Shown: in pieces, positions 25,384 to 34,221 of the stretch
How the letters are laid out: each line of letters opens with the position of its first letter
Numbering within the stretch: the first letter of the stretch is position 1
From: Candidatus Poribacteria bacterium
GTDB taxonomy: Bacteria; Poribacteria; WGA-4E; WGA-3G
DNA: 35,551 nucleotides
Assembly: GCA_021295735.1 (NCBI GenBank)
Contig: JAGWBU010000046.1
Coordinates: 1 to 35,551, forward strand
Direction: 5' to 3'
Position numbers and translations under genes: made by a program
Notes under the pieces: model-generated
What the model saw: the letters and a program-made list of their open reading frames with translations, nothing else
What the model was told of the DNA's origin: nothing
Database searches by the model: none

Positions 25384-25429
25384 TGTAGGAGGGGTTTCTA
25401 ACCCCGCCAAATGCCAAACGCGCATTTGG
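25384..25429. repeat. Paired palindromes of two dispersed families
   Basis: TTGTAGGAGGGGTTTCTAAC, continuing CCCGCC, is a member of the TTGTAGGAGGG family with GGGGTT/AACCCC pairing. It is followed by CCAAATGC/GCATTTGG (25407-25414 with 25422-25429), a member of the AATGC/GCATT family also found at 81, 1231, 1257 and 25991. The rest of 25430-25558 shows nothing recognisable. Confidence 0.7.
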
Positions 25430-25558
25430 TGAAAAAGCCTTGTTTTTTCAGTAAAAAGCAGTGTTTGCTAACTTGAAATCTTGTCCGAGCAACTTAGGTT
25501 AATATAACGGCTTGTGCCAGTTAACTTTTTGTAATATGACTCATACTATTTTGGAATC

Positions 25559-26332
25559 TTATACATAGACAATATCTTTTAGTGCCATCAACTTGCGTCC
25601 TAAACATTTGTTCAAAAAAGCACCAAGTGTAAAACCAGCAAACTTGTTGCTCAAGCGTGTCCGAAACCCCAATGATGTCGTGCGCGTATCCGTGAAACAT
25701 TGAACTGATGGGTGAGTTGACTTATCGTTGTTTCAACATAGTATCAGGAACATTAAGATTAGGTTCATTATTAAGACTAAATTAAGACTAAAGTTTGGAC
25801 ACTATTATTATATTCAAGTAGCCTTGTCAATAGAGGCATCGTTGATTTGCGGAAAAAGTGCAATCCCATTGTGATTTACCGCTTTTTATTGCTTTACAGT
25901 CTATCTCATAAATCGTTGAATACGGTTCCCTACACAGGATCTACATTCATCGTAGGGGCGGGTCCCTGTGCCGGCACCAAATCAACGGTCCGAATGCCTT
26001 ATGGCATTCCCCGGGACCTCGCCCTACAAATGATTTATGAGATACGCTCTAGTTTTATCATAAACATAAACCCAGATCGCAAATGTGTTTTGAAGTTGTT
26101 TTATCATAAGTGCTACGACCGCATCCGCATCCCATTTGCCACGCGATAGGAACTTCGTAAAAGACCAATATCTTGTCTGTGAACAACTTGATTGATAAAG
26201 ACTTGTGAGTGTGCCATTACCTCCATTTGCGATGAAACCGAAAATAAACGCTTGGGAAAGCACAAAGTTTTCTTGGTTGAATAAAGAACGAAAATCTGAT
26301 AGTATTTTATCTAAGCAGAGAAGGAGGTCCAT
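25559..26332 (-). pseudogene. Decayed DDE-type transposase gene
   Basis: The intact N-terminal frame (26332 to about 26051) encodes MDLLLCLDKILSDFRSLFNQ, then SLYQSS, RYWSFTKFLSRGKWDADAVV and WVYVYDKT. A palindromic element interrupts it. The reading resumes at about 25895 with KAIKSGKSQW and, after a frameshift, GLHFFRK. A C-terminal part at about 25700-25559 reads RLSNKFAGFTLGAFLNKCLG, then RKLMALKDIVYV and a stop. The central DDE core is largely missing. The layout resembles IS701/IS4-like transposases recognised by N- and C-terminal pattern; the family name is uncertain. Several shifts, a deletion and an insertion make it clearly nonfunctional. Confidence 0.65.
25896..26050. mobile_element. 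~155-bp MITE-like palindromic element inside the transposase remnant
   Basis: Terminal inverted repeats TATCTCATAAATC (25902-25914) and its exact complement (26032-26044) enclose a second arm pair GTAGGGGCGGGTCCC/GGGACCTCGCCCTAC (25952-25966 with 26013-26027, 3 mismatches) and an inner hairpin GAATGCC/GGCATTC near 25991-26008. The element splits the transposase frame between WVYVYDKT and KAIKSGKSQW. It encodes no protein. AGT flanks both sides and may be a 3-bp target duplication. Confidence 0.7.
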
Positions 26333-26442
26333 TTTACATTCCTTTCAAAAAGTGTTGTTTCTGAAAGGATACCTGCTTTTCTGCTTTTCAAACTTTAGAC
26401 CTGCACGGTAAGGTCTAAAATTTGACAGTGGGAAAAATAGGC

Positions 26443-27453
26443 ATGAGATTAGTGTTGATATTTTGTATAATCATCTCAATGTTAATGTGTGGGACGGAGT
26501 GTGAAGTTTTTGCCAAAGCCCCGACAGGACCCAAAATCTTGTTTACTTCCAGTCGGGATGGCAATTATGAGGTCTACATGATGAATTCTGATGGTAGTGA
26601 ACAAGTGAACTTAACACAGCATCGGGCCTCTGATTATGGTGCTGTGTGGTCTCCGACTGGTGAGCAGATTCTTTTCGTCTCGGATCGCCAAGGTACGCGT
26701 GTGCGGGATCTGTATTTGATGGACGCTGATGGCACAAATGTTCGCCGCGTCTTCAAAAGAAAGATAGCAGCTCAGAGAAGAAGTCCGGCGTGGTCTCCTG
26801 ATGGCAAACAGTTTACTTACTCTTACGTGGACTGGAACCGTAGTAAGTTCGGTCTCTATCTTGGGACATTTGGCGAAGAAGATGCCGAACTCCTCCCGTA
26901 TGGAAATTCCCCTGCGTGGTCTCCTGATGGTAAAGAAATTGGCTGTTCTGTAAGCCATCCCAAGGGAAAACGACTCACATTTATCAACGTCCGCACACGA
27001 AAGCGGGAACAACCGCTACCCGATAAAGCACTCCTATGGCAAGGAGGTCCGTCCTGGTCCGCTGCGGGGGACAGACTTGCCATTTCTGGGAACAAGCATC
27101 CGTTGCCTGTCATCTTAGATAGGGATCTGCACAACGCATGGTACGATAAATACACAGTCTACATCGTTAACCGCGATGGCACAGGTCTCCGACAACTTGT
27201 TGATGAGGCGGGTCCCGCCGCAGGAGTTTCTGCGATATCGCCAAATGGAGAGGAAGTGCTTTATAGACAGGAAATTAACGGGCAGTCCCAAATTTTCAAA
27301 ATTGATATAAACAGTGGGACTCGGACACAGTTGACACATGTTGGGATGAATACCAGCGGGGATTGGTTTGATCCGGCGTATGCGAATACGTTGCCGGTTT
27401 CCCCTCAATCCAAATTGCTAACGACAACATGGGGACAACTGAAAAAGAAGTAA
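26443..27453 (+). CDS. Exported TolB-like PD40 beta-propeller protein
   Basis: 337 residues from ATG 26443; a TTG at 26422 would add seven residues before the signal peptide. The signal segment is MRLVLIFCIIISMLMCGTEC. PD40/TolB-type blades follow: ILFTSSRDGNYEVYMMNSDG, PAWSPDGKQFTYSY, PAWSPDGKEIGCS and VYIVNRDGTGLRQL. These propellers bind proteins or ligands; no enzymatic residues are evident. It precedes the DUF1501 gene by 51 bases on the same strand and may be co-expressed. This is not TolB itself, which has an N-terminal domain missing here. Confidence 0.85.
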   Translation: MRLVLIFCIIISMLMCGTECEVFAKAPTGPKILFTSSRDGNYEVYMMNSDGSEQVNLTQHRASDYGAVWSPTGEQILFVSDRQGTRVRDLYLMDADGTNVRRVFKRKIAAQRRSPAWSPDGKQFTYSYVDWNRSKFGLYLGTFGEEDAELLPYGNSPAWSPDGKEIGCSVSHPKGKRLTFINVRTRKREQPLPDKALLWQGGPSWSAAGDRLAISGNKHPLPVILDRDLHNAWYDKYTVYIVNRDGTGLRQLVDEAGPAAGVSAISPNGEEVLYRQEINGQSQIFKIDINSGTRTQLTHVGMNTSGDWFDPAYANTLPVSPQSKLLTTTWGQLKKK

Positions 27454-27504
27454 CTCAAATTATCCAACATTTTCCAAAAATTAGGAATAGGAGGCATCAG
27501 GTAT

Positions 27505-28944
27505 ATGTTAAATGGTATAAATGAAGAAACCAAACTTCGCCTTACAAGGCGCACCTTTTTAGGGAAGACAGCGAGAGGCATCGGGTCGCTTGCACTCGCA
27601 TCTCTACTCACACCATCAATATTAGATGCAGCACCACAGATTGAGCGATGGCCCGGGATAATTACAGAACCGCACGTCACACCGAAAGCAAAGTGTGTGA
27701 TCCACCTATGTATGGCAGGCGGTCCCTCACATTTAGAGACTTTGGATTACAAACCGAAACTTGCAGAAATGCACGGCAAACCGATGCCGCAGTCATTCAC
27801 GAAAGGACAACCGATCGCACAGCTGCAGGGTCAGGCAAATTCACTCAAATGCCTTGGTCCAACGCATGAATTCAAAAAATTCGGAGAGTCTGGACAAGAG
27901 ATGAGTTCTGCGTTTCCACACATCGGTAGTCTCGCTGATGACATCTGCATTGTGCGGTCTTTGCGAACCGAGCAGATTAATCACGATCCCGCTCACACTT
28001 TTATGAATACAGGCACTGCTATTTCAGGCAGACCCAGCATGGGGTCGTGGCTGTTATACGGGCTTGGTAGTGATAATGAAAATCTACCGGGATACGTTGT
28101 TCTAATTTCCTCCGGTGGAGGGCAAGACCAACCGATCGCAACGCGGCAGTGGCATAGCGGATTTCTCCCAGGACAATTTCAAGGTGTTCAGTTCCATTCA
28201 AGTGGTGATCCTGTTCATTATGTTTCAAGTCCTGGTGGTGTGAGTCAGGAACAGCAGCATGATGTTGTTGGCGCAGTGCAAACCTTGAACAGCATGTTGA
28301 ATGAAACGGTGGATGACCCGACAATCGCTACACGTATCAATCAATATGAGATGGCATTCCGCATGCAAACGAGTGTGCCAGAATTGACCGACATCTCCAA
28401 AGAACCTCAAGATATTCTTGATATGTACGGGGCAAAGCCGGGAGACGGATCTTACGCATCAAACTGCTTACTTGCTCGAAGGTTAGCAGAACGCGGTGTC
28501 CGCTTCATTCAACTCTATCATCGCGGATGGGACCATCACGGCGGAATTCAGAACGCTATCAAAACCACTTCTGGATATGTTGATAAGGCAACGGCAGCAC
28601 TTGTTAACGATCTGAAACAACGCGGCATGTTAGACGAGACTTTGGTTATTTGGGGTGGTGAGTTCGGACGAACACCGATGGCGCAAGGCAGCGGACGTGA
28701 CCATCACATCAAAGGATTTTCAATGTGGATGGCAGGCGGTGGTGTCAAAGGCGGTATTAGTTATGGCAATACAGATGAACTTGGCTACAATGCTGTTGAA
28801 AACATCGTGCATGTGCATGACTTCCACGCCACAATGCTCCATCTATTCGGCATTGACCATGAGAAACTGACATACCGTTTCCAAGGTCGAGATTTCCGTC
28901 TCACTGATGTGCATGGGCATGTTGTCCGCGACATTTTAGCTTAA
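27505..28944 (+). CDS. Tat-exported DUF1501 (sulfatase-like) protein
   Basis: 479 residues. The twin-arginine signal LTRRTFLGKTARG (R15-R16) plus a hydrophobic stretch to about residue 43 directs Tat export. The mature part is DUF1501, an alkaline-phosphatase-superfamily-like domain: CVIHLCMAGGPSHLETLDYK near the start, then RFIQLYHRGWDHHGG, VIWGGEFGRTP and GRDHHIKGFSMWMAGGGVKG. AGGAGG lies 10 bases before the ATG. In planctomycetes and relatives DUF1501 genes are usually paired with a DUF1549/DUF1553 gene; no such partner is here. Substrate unknown. Confidence 0.92.
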   Translation: MLNGINEETKLRLTRRTFLGKTARGIGSLALASLLTPSILDAAPQIERWPGIITEPHVTPKAKCVIHLCMAGGPSHLETLDYKPKLAEMHGKPMPQSFTKGQPIAQLQGQANSLKCLGPTHEFKKFGESGQEMSSAFPHIGSLADDICIVRSLRTEQINHDPAHTFMNTGTAISGRPSMGSWLLYGLGSDNENLPGYVVLISSGGGQDQPIATRQWHSGFLPGQFQGVQFHSSGDPVHYVSSPGGVSQEQQHDVVGAVQTLNSMLNETVDDPTIATRINQYEMAFRMQTSVPELTDISKEPQDILDMYGAKPGDGSYASNCLLARRLAERGVRFIQLYHRGWDHHGGIQNAIKTTSGYVDKATAALVNDLKQRGMLDETLVIWGGEFGRTPMAQGSGRDHHIKGFSMWMAGGGVKGGISYGNTDELGYNAVENIVHVHDFHATMLHLFGIDHEKLTYRFQGRDFRLTDVHGHVVRDILA

Positions 28945-28946
28945 AA

Positions 28947-28971
28947 GTAGTAAGCACACTCCGTGTGCCGT
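28947..28971. repeat. REP-like hairpin, family member 2 (inverted)
   Basis: This is the inverse of the unit at 15287-15312 and 30359-30384. AGCACAC and GTGTGCC pair around TCC with one mismatch at the outer end, flanked by GTAGTA and GT. It lies just past the DUF1501 stop, where it might stabilise the mRNA end. Confidence 0.7.
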
Positions 28972-28982
28972 CAACCAAGTAA

Positions 28983-29117
28983 TACCATTTCTAAATGATC
29001 GCTTTTCATTAACAAAAAACGCGTTTGTAGTCGCGCAATTCATTGCGCCTCTTAAATTCTTCACTTGAGGATGAACCTACAAATCTCATAATGAAATCTT
29101 ATTTTTTAGAAACGGTA
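28983..29117. mobile_element. 135-bp MITE-like element
   Basis: Terminal inverted repeats TACCATTTCTAAA (28983-28995) and TTTAGAAACGGTA (29105-29117) pair with one mismatch. Inside is the AAAAAACGCGTTTGTAGTCG unit at 29014 with its palindrome GCGCAAT/ATTGCGC; related units lie at 7964-7992 and 8057-8090. The outer motif AGAAATGGTATTA also occurs twice downstream of cas1. No coding capacity. Confidence 0.65.
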
Positions 29118-29197
29118 AAATAAACACGACAAGCAGAAGAACTACTACGCTCACATAACTCTAATCAACATATAACACTGGAAGGAAATTAACCAAT

Positions 29198-30229
29198 ATG
29201 CCAAGAGAACTTATTGCACCTGCCCAGGAGCAGGTTGCTTTTCGAGTATATGAGAGTCCACCGTTGCAAGCTAATCAAATTCGGGTCAAGAGCCAGTTTG
29301 GTGCAGCCAAACACGGTTCAGAGATGGCATCATATAAAGGTTATGCAGGCCCACGTGGTGGCTACGATGGAGAATATAAAATCTTTCGAGCAAACGGTTC
29401 TGGAATGGTGAACTATCCTTCAGGACTTGGGAACATGTGTGTTGGCGAAGTAACTGAGGTCGGTGCGGACGTTACCGATGTTAAGGTCGGAGAGCAAGTT
29501 TTTCGGCACAGCTCGTTCCGTGAAGAACATGTTTGGGGTGCAGCGGGTACCCGGAAACTCCCTGATGGTGTTCCTTGGCAGGCAGCTGTCTGTTTAGATC
29601 CAACTGATTTTGCTTTGGGTGCAGTGCGAGATGGTCATGTGCGGATCGGTGATGCCGTTGCAGTCTTTGGACTCGGCGGAATTGGACTGATGGCACTGCA
29701 GCTTGCGAAGTTAGCAGGTGCTTACCCATTAATTGGTGTCGATCCACTTGAGTTGCGCCGCAATGTAGCCCTTGAATGTGGTGCTGATGTCGTCATTGAC
29801 CCTACGACAGATGATGCCGGTTTAGAAATAAAAAAGGCTACCAACAAACGTGGTGCTGACGTTTGCATTGAATATAGCGGTCATCACATGGCACTTCAAC
29901 ATGCTATCCGGGGTGCGGCGTATTTAGGAACAGTTGTCGCTGGTGCATGGCCCGGGACCTATCCAGCAGGGTTGGATCTTGGTGCAGAAGCGCATTTCAA
30001 CCGACCTACAATTATCTTCTCACGTGCTTGTAGCGAACCGAATCCTGAATATCCAAATTGGAATGAAGGCAGGCTCTTTGAAATCAGTTGGAGGCTACTA
30101 AGCGATGGCAGTTTGAAATCTAAACCTGTTATTTATCCTGTTGTCGATTTTGACGATCTATTGGACGAGTATCCGAAGATCGCTACGCACCCGGGTGAGA
30201 ATGTGAAGTTAGGTGTTCGATTTGCGTAA
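29198..30229 (+). CDS. Medium-chain dehydrogenase/reductase (zinc-ADH superfamily)
   Basis: 343 residues. An N-terminal GroES-like domain is followed by a Rossmann fold with the nucleotide loop VFGLGGIGLMALQLAKLAG near 153-171 and an acidic end of the second strand (IGVDP), favouring NAD(H). The usual catalytic Cys and His ligands and the four-Cys structural zinc lobe are not evident, so it may be a zinc-independent MDR member. A GGAAGG ribosome site precedes the ATG. Substrate unknown; sugar or polyol oxidation is possible given the Gfo/Idh gene that lies convergent downstream. Confidence 0.88.
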   Translation: MPRELIAPAQEQVAFRVYESPPLQANQIRVKSQFGAAKHGSEMASYKGYAGPRGGYDGEYKIFRANGSGMVNYPSGLGNMCVGEVTEVGADVTDVKVGEQVFRHSSFREEHVWGAAGTRKLPDGVPWQAAVCLDPTDFALGAVRDGHVRIGDAVAVFGLGGIGLMALQLAKLAGAYPLIGVDPLELRRNVALECGADVVIDPTTDDAGLEIKKATNKRGADVCIEYSGHHMALQHAIRGAAYLGTVVAGAWPGTYPAGLDLGAEAHFNRPTIIFSRACSEPNPEYPNWNEGRLFEISWRLLSDGSLKSKPVIYPVVDFDDLLDEYPKIATHPGENVKLGVRFA

Positions 30230-30289
30230 CCTCGCTTTTCAATAGATGGCAACTTATGGGACAACACAAAATTACGTAAACATCTGTTG

Positions 30290-30316
30290 GTAGGCGCGCT
30301 TGTAAAGCGCGCCTAC
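30290..30316. terminator. Hairpin between convergent genes, likely bidirectional terminator
   Basis: GTAGGCGCGCT (30290-30300) pairs perfectly with AGCGCGCCTAC (30306-30316) around TGTAA, an 11-bp GC-rich stem. It sits between the convergent dehydrogenase and Gfo/Idh genes. A clear T-run is missing, so it may simply be another dispersed palindrome. Confidence 0.5.
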
Positions 30317-30358
30317 AGTTTGTGGTTAGCGTGCATCAAATCAATACCTATTGTGCGG

Positions 30359-30384
30359 ACGGCACGCGGAGCGTGCCTGCTACC
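30359..30384. repeat. REP-like hairpin, family member 3
   Basis: GGCACGC/GCGTGCC pair around GGA, flanked by AC and TGCTACC. Compared with the copy at 15287, the stem has changed A to G and, opposite, T to C, so base pairing is preserved. Confidence 0.75.
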
Positions 30385-30439
30385 ATGTGTATATATTTTA
30401 TATTTCACAATAATTGTAAAATCTCTAATCCGCTATAAA

Positions 30440-31429
30440 TTATCTTAGTCCCGCTGCCCGCAACACCGTTTCCTGAACTGTGAACTCATGGTCAAGCGAA
30501 CGATCAGGAGATTTCTCACCCCGAATATCAGCGACAAATGCTCGAAGACTTTCAACATAACGCGGTCGCGGCTTCACGGGCACTGTCTGCCATCCTTTCG
30601 CATACCCATCCCGCTCCTCGTCAAGACACAACCGCAACGCTGGCGGTTCAAGCGGTTCAAGAATTGCGCTGCCGCGTGTTCCGTATACTTCCAATCGTCT
30701 TGATTTGCCCGAATCAATCTCCAATGCCGTTGACTCAAGAATCGCCAATGCTCTGGGATATTCAAACACTGCCGCTGTATTGTTCCGATACCATGGCACG
30801 TCATGTCCGTCGTGCCTCGAAAATGGTGTCACCTGTGTGGGGCGTCCTAACAATGCCACGATAATATCGGTAAGATGACAGGCGAGGATAAACATAATGC
30901 CACCCGAATGTTCACCGAGCGCATCCCAGCGTTGCCAATGTGCATCGTTTGAACGCCCTGATGAGATGCGTCCACGAACAGAAAAGATATGACCGAGTTT
31001 GCCAGAGTTCGCCCAATCAAGGATAAACTGAAAGCCAGCATTGTATCGGAACATATAACCGAGTTGAACGAGCAGCTTTCTATCTCGTGCAATGTCCAAA
31101 ATCTCCCGGAACGTCTCAAGGTTATCGCCAGCAGGTTTATCAAACCAAACATGTTTGTCGTGTTCAAGAATCTCCCGTGCAAAGCTAAGATTCTGCGACA
31201 CCCGTCCTTGCGCCGCAATCCCAACGATTGTTTCATCATCAAGCATTTCTTCTTTAGATGCAAACCAATGAACTCCTTCATAGACAAGGCTTTGACCAAG
31301 AGTCTCTCGGACTTCTGGTGATGGCTCAAAGACACCGGCGAAATCAATTTCTTCACTTTCCTTCATCACGTGGGCTTTTCCCCCAGCGTGATCGTGGGAA
31401 ATACCGTATTGTGCAAGTCTCATTTTCAC
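30440..31429 (-). CDS. Gfo/Idh/MocA family oxidoreductase
   Basis: 329 residues. The N-terminal Rossmann domain starts RLAQYGISHDHAGGKAHVM; the family motif appears as HDKHVWFDKPAGDN (usually EKP), followed by LVQLGYMFRYN. These enzymes oxidise or reduce sugars and polyols with NAD(P). The start is taken as GTG 31429, because GGAG lies 8 bases upstream; ATG 31423 would place it 14 bases away. It is convergent with the MDR dehydrogenase and divergent from the glutaredoxin-like gene. Substrate unknown. Confidence 0.9.
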   Translation of the reverse strand: MKMRLAQYGISHDHAGGKAHVMKESEEIDFAGVFEPSPEVRETLGQSLVYEGVHWFASKEEMLDDETIVGIAAQGRVSQNLSFAREILEHDKHVWFDKPAGDNLETFREILDIARDRKLLVQLGYMFRYNAGFQFILDWANSGKLGHIFSVRGRISSGRSNDAHWQRWDALGEHSGGIMFILACHLTDIIVALLGRPTQVTPFSRHDGHDVPWYRNNTAAVFEYPRALAILESTALEIDSGKSRRLEVYGTRGSAILEPLEPPALRLCLDEERDGYAKGWQTVPVKPRPRYVESLRAFVADIRGEKSPDRSLDHEFTVQETVLRAAGLR

Positions 31430-31617
31430 GTCTTTTTCTCCTTAGTATGATTACCAAAAACATCGGGTAAGTTCTGACATGATTCTATCATATAATCCAT
31501 ATTGGCTCACCTAAAAAGTGCGTGAGATTTTTGGCGACTTGTGTTAAACTCTAAAGTATAGATTTCGCAATATTATCGTTATTTTGCTTCAAGACGACTC
31601 TGTTGAAAACCGAACCA

Positions 31618-31890
31618 ATGCAACTCCATTTCTATACAAAACCAGATTGCCCGCTATGTGACGAGGCAAAGGTCGTGTTGCAAAACATCGCCGCGAAGAC
31701 ATCGTTTGTTGCGATAGAGGAAATTGACATTACGAAAAATCTTGGGTTATTCACAAAATATAAGCATCTGATTCCTGTACTTGAGTTGGATGGACAACAA
31801 CTTTTTGTGCATCGTGTCACATATCGGAAGTTAATGTGGCAGTTGCGATTGCATCGGTTTTGGAGGCTTTTAGCAAAGTTTAGAAATTAA
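31618..31890 (+). CDS. Glutaredoxin-like (DUF836-type) thiol protein
   Basis: 90 residues from ATG 31618; a TTG at 31603 would add five residues. The redox motif C11-P-L-C14 sits in LHFYTKPDCPLCDEAKVVL, and the cis-proline region reads HLIPVLELDGQQLF. This fits small glutaredoxin-like proteins that exchange disulfides. No clear ribosome site precedes it. It is followed after 112 bases by the gamma-glutamyltransferase gene, which would fit glutathione-related metabolism, although that link is only positional. Confidence 0.85.
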   Translation: MQLHFYTKPDCPLCDEAKVVLQNIAAKTSFVAIEEIDITKNLGLFTKYKHLIPVLELDGQQLFVHRVTYRKLMWQLRLHRFWRLLAKFRN

Positions 31891-32002
31891 ACTTACGTAG
31901 TAGACTTACGTATAAAGTCGGATTACAAACCCTTCCCACAAGAGATAGGTATACCAACTCAATTTTGCGCAAGTCGTCTATAAAAAGAACGAGGAGGTAA
32001 GC

Positions 32003-33622
32003 ATGGCTTTTCCATCACACGGCACAACGCACCGATCCACTGTAACAGGAACACGCGGAATGGTAACAAGCGCTCATCCGCTTGCAAGCCTTGCTGGTGC
32101 GCGCATGTTACTTGCTGGGGGCAATGCGTTTGATGCTGCCGTTGCTGTGGCTTCGACACTCAACGTTGTTGAACCCTATATGTCGGGTATTGCTGGCAAC
32201 GGGTATATGTTGCTCTATAGTGCGAAAGAAAAAGCACGGCGGGTACTTGACTATATGGGTACATCCCCTTACGCAGCAACGTTGGATGTCTATCCGACAC
32301 TTGAAAGTCAACAGATTGGCATCCGCGCAGGAATGGTACCGGGTGGTTGTGGTGGATGGCTTGCCCTCTTGGACCGTTACGGCAGCATGGATCGCGCTGA
32401 CATTTTTGCGCCAGCAATTGAGTCCGCAGAAAACGGATACGCTGTCACGGTCAAGAATGCGGAGTTTATTGCAGGCGCGCGTCCCTATTTTTCGGAAAGG
32501 GCTGAGGAGGTTATTGCCTCGCGAGGCAGAACGCCACATCCTGGCGAGCTTTTGGTGCAAAAGGATCTCGCCCAAACGTTCCGCACGGTTGTGGAAGGCG
32601 GTGCAGAGGCGTTCTACCGCGGTGAGATTGCTAAAGAGATTGTCCGTTTTTCTGAAGAAACCGATGGGCTGATTACCGAAAAGGATTTGGCTGACTTTGA
32701 GGTAGAGTGGCAGGAACCTATCTCTGTTACTTACAAAGATTACGAAGTCTACTGTCCATCCCCACCGTGTTCAGGTTTTCAATATTTGGAGACACTGAAT
32801 ATTTTAGAGAACGATGCCCTCGGTGAACTTGGACACAATACACCGGAATACTTGCATTTACTGATTGAAGCGATTAAGTTAGCGAGTGCGGATAGAGCTG
32901 AACACGCCCCGCGTCCGAACCCACCGATTGAAGAGTTGTTATCGAAAGACTATGCGCGGGCACAACGCGAACGCATTGGCGGACAGGCTGCAGTTACTGG
33001 TGGTGAACGTTGGACAAAGGACAAACTCCCCGGTGAGATACTCGCAAATGACTGGACAACCGAATGTACAACTCACTTTGACACGGCTGATGCTGAGGGC
33101 AATATCGTCGCAGTTACACAGAGTCTTGGACAACCCTTTGGCTCAGGTGTGATTCTCGGTTCAACGGGGATGTTTCTCAACAATTTTATGAACTGGTTTG
33201 ACAGAATTCCAGAGAGTCCGAATGCCGTTGGATCGCATAAACGGATAGAAATGTGCATGTCGCCGTGCCAAGTTTGGAAAGGCGGAAATCCATTTGCAGC
33301 GATTGGCACACCGGGAAGCCACGGTATCCTTCAGACGACGTTACAGATGGTTTTGAATCTGATTGAACACGGTATGAACGTACAGGCGGCAATTGAGGCA
33401 CCACGTATTCGGTTGGTAAAGCCCGGTAAGCATGTCAGTATGGAAGGGCGTATCCCTGTTGCGGTCCGTGCAGCGTTAGAAGCGCGCGGGCATGAGGTCG
33501 ACGTGTTACCCGATTGGACAGCAACTGTCGGAGGCGGTCACGGTATCGCCTTTGATTCTGAAGAAGGTAGTTTTATGGGCGGTGCCGACCCGCGGCGCGA
33601 TGGATACGCGATAGGTGTGTAA
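32003..33622 (+). CDS. Gamma-glutamyltransferase family protein (Ntn hydrolase)
   Basis: 539 residues. The proenzyme is expected to self-cleave before the nucleophilic Thr, here T356 in TTHFDTADAEGN. The N-terminal region has HPLASLAGARMLLAGGNAFD, and GIAGNGYMLLY stands where GxGGG is common. The oxyanion segment, usually PLSSMSPT, here reads EMCMSPC, so both serines are replaced. That suggests altered activity, for example an amidohydrolase or acylase of this superfamily. No signal peptide is seen, unlike periplasmic GGT. GAGGAGG precedes the ATG. The Nudix gene starts 2 bases after its stop. Confidence 0.9.
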   Translation: MAFPSHGTTHRSTVTGTRGMVTSAHPLASLAGARMLLAGGNAFDAAVAVASTLNVVEPYMSGIAGNGYMLLYSAKEKARRVLDYMGTSPYAATLDVYPTLESQQIGIRAGMVPGGCGGWLALLDRYGSMDRADIFAPAIESAENGYAVTVKNAEFIAGARPYFSERAEEVIASRGRTPHPGELLVQKDLAQTFRTVVEGGAEAFYRGEIAKEIVRFSEETDGLITEKDLADFEVEWQEPISVTYKDYEVYCPSPPCSGFQYLETLNILENDALGELGHNTPEYLHLLIEAIKLASADRAEHAPRPNPPIEELLSKDYARAQRERIGGQAAVTGGERWTKDKLPGEILANDWTTECTTHFDTADAEGNIVAVTQSLGQPFGSGVILGSTGMFLNNFMNWFDRIPESPNAVGSHKRIEMCMSPCQVWKGGNPFAAIGTPGSHGILQTTLQMVLNLIEHGMNVQAAIEAPRIRLVKPGKHVSMEGRIPVAVRAALEARGHEVDVLPDWTATVGGGHGIAFDSEEGSFMGGADPRRDGYAIGV

Positions 33623-33624
33623 AG

Positions 33625-34074
33625 ATGGTTCATCCGAAACATATTGTTGCTGTCTCAGGATTGGTCCGTCACCCTAACGGTAAAATCTTGCTCATACGAG
33701 GTCCGCGCCGTGGGTGGGAGTTCCCCGGTGGTCAAGTTGAAGAAGGTGAAAACCTTATTGAGGCATTGGAACGCGAGATTAAAGAAGAGTCAGGAGTTAC
33801 TGCGTCAATTGGGTCGCTGGTTGGTGTTTACTCAAACATCAAATCTCCTACAAAATTAGCGTTTGGCTTCTTAGCAGATTATGTCCGGGGTGAATTAACT
33901 ACGAGTGACGAGAGTCTGGAAACCGAATGGGTAACACGTCATTCTGCTTTACAACGTGTATCAAATCCGATTATTTATGATCGAATGAAAGATATGCTTG
34001 ATTTTTCAGGAAGGATCATTTATCGTGTTTATACCTCAGACCCGTATCATGTTTGCGAGGAATTTTTTCTGTGA
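33625..34074 (+). CDS. Nudix hydrolase
   Basis: 149 residues. The Nudix box GX5EX7REUXEEXGU is complete at residues 36-58, from GQVEEGE through REIKEESGV. Nudix enzymes hydrolyse nucleoside diphosphates linked to another group. Upstream, WEFPGG leads into the box as in MutT-like members. Substrate cannot be told from sequence. It follows the gamma-glutamyltransferase gene by 2 bases, so the two are very probably co-transcribed. Confidence 0.93.
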   Translation: MVHPKHIVAVSGLVRHPNGKILLIRGPRRGWEFPGGQVEEGENLIEALEREIKEESGVTASIGSLVGVYSNIKSPTKLAFGFLADYVRGELTTSDESLETEWVTRHSALQRVSNPIIYDRMKDMLDFSGRIIYRVYTSDPYHVCEEFFL

Positions 34075-34148
34075 AATTAAAAAGTGGCAGTTACTGAAAA
34101 TGCCTATTGTTAACGTGAGCTTGATAATTAGAATGAATATAGATGTCC

Positions 34149-34175
34149 GTTGGGTAGAGCGAAGCGAAACCCAAC
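34149..34175. repeat. GTTGGGT...ACCCAAC palindromic repeat
   Basis: GTTGGGT (34149-34155) and ACCCAAC (34169-34175) flank AGAGCGAAGCGAA. The AGCGAAACC core recurs in the pstC-pstA gap near 23075 and 23264. It lies downstream of the Nudix gene. Confidence 0.7.
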
Positions 34176-34221
34176 AATTCAACCGTCTTGAGAGTCCTAA
34201 AGAGTTGGATTTCACTTATTT

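Noticed and set aside
25847..26149. A 100-codon plus-strand open frame
   Set aside because: It runs through the palindromic element and the opposite strand of the transposase remnant; its sequence has no protein-like pattern.
30488..31321. Plus-strand open frames over the Gfo/Idh gene
   Set aside because: Shadows of a well-supported minus-strand gene.
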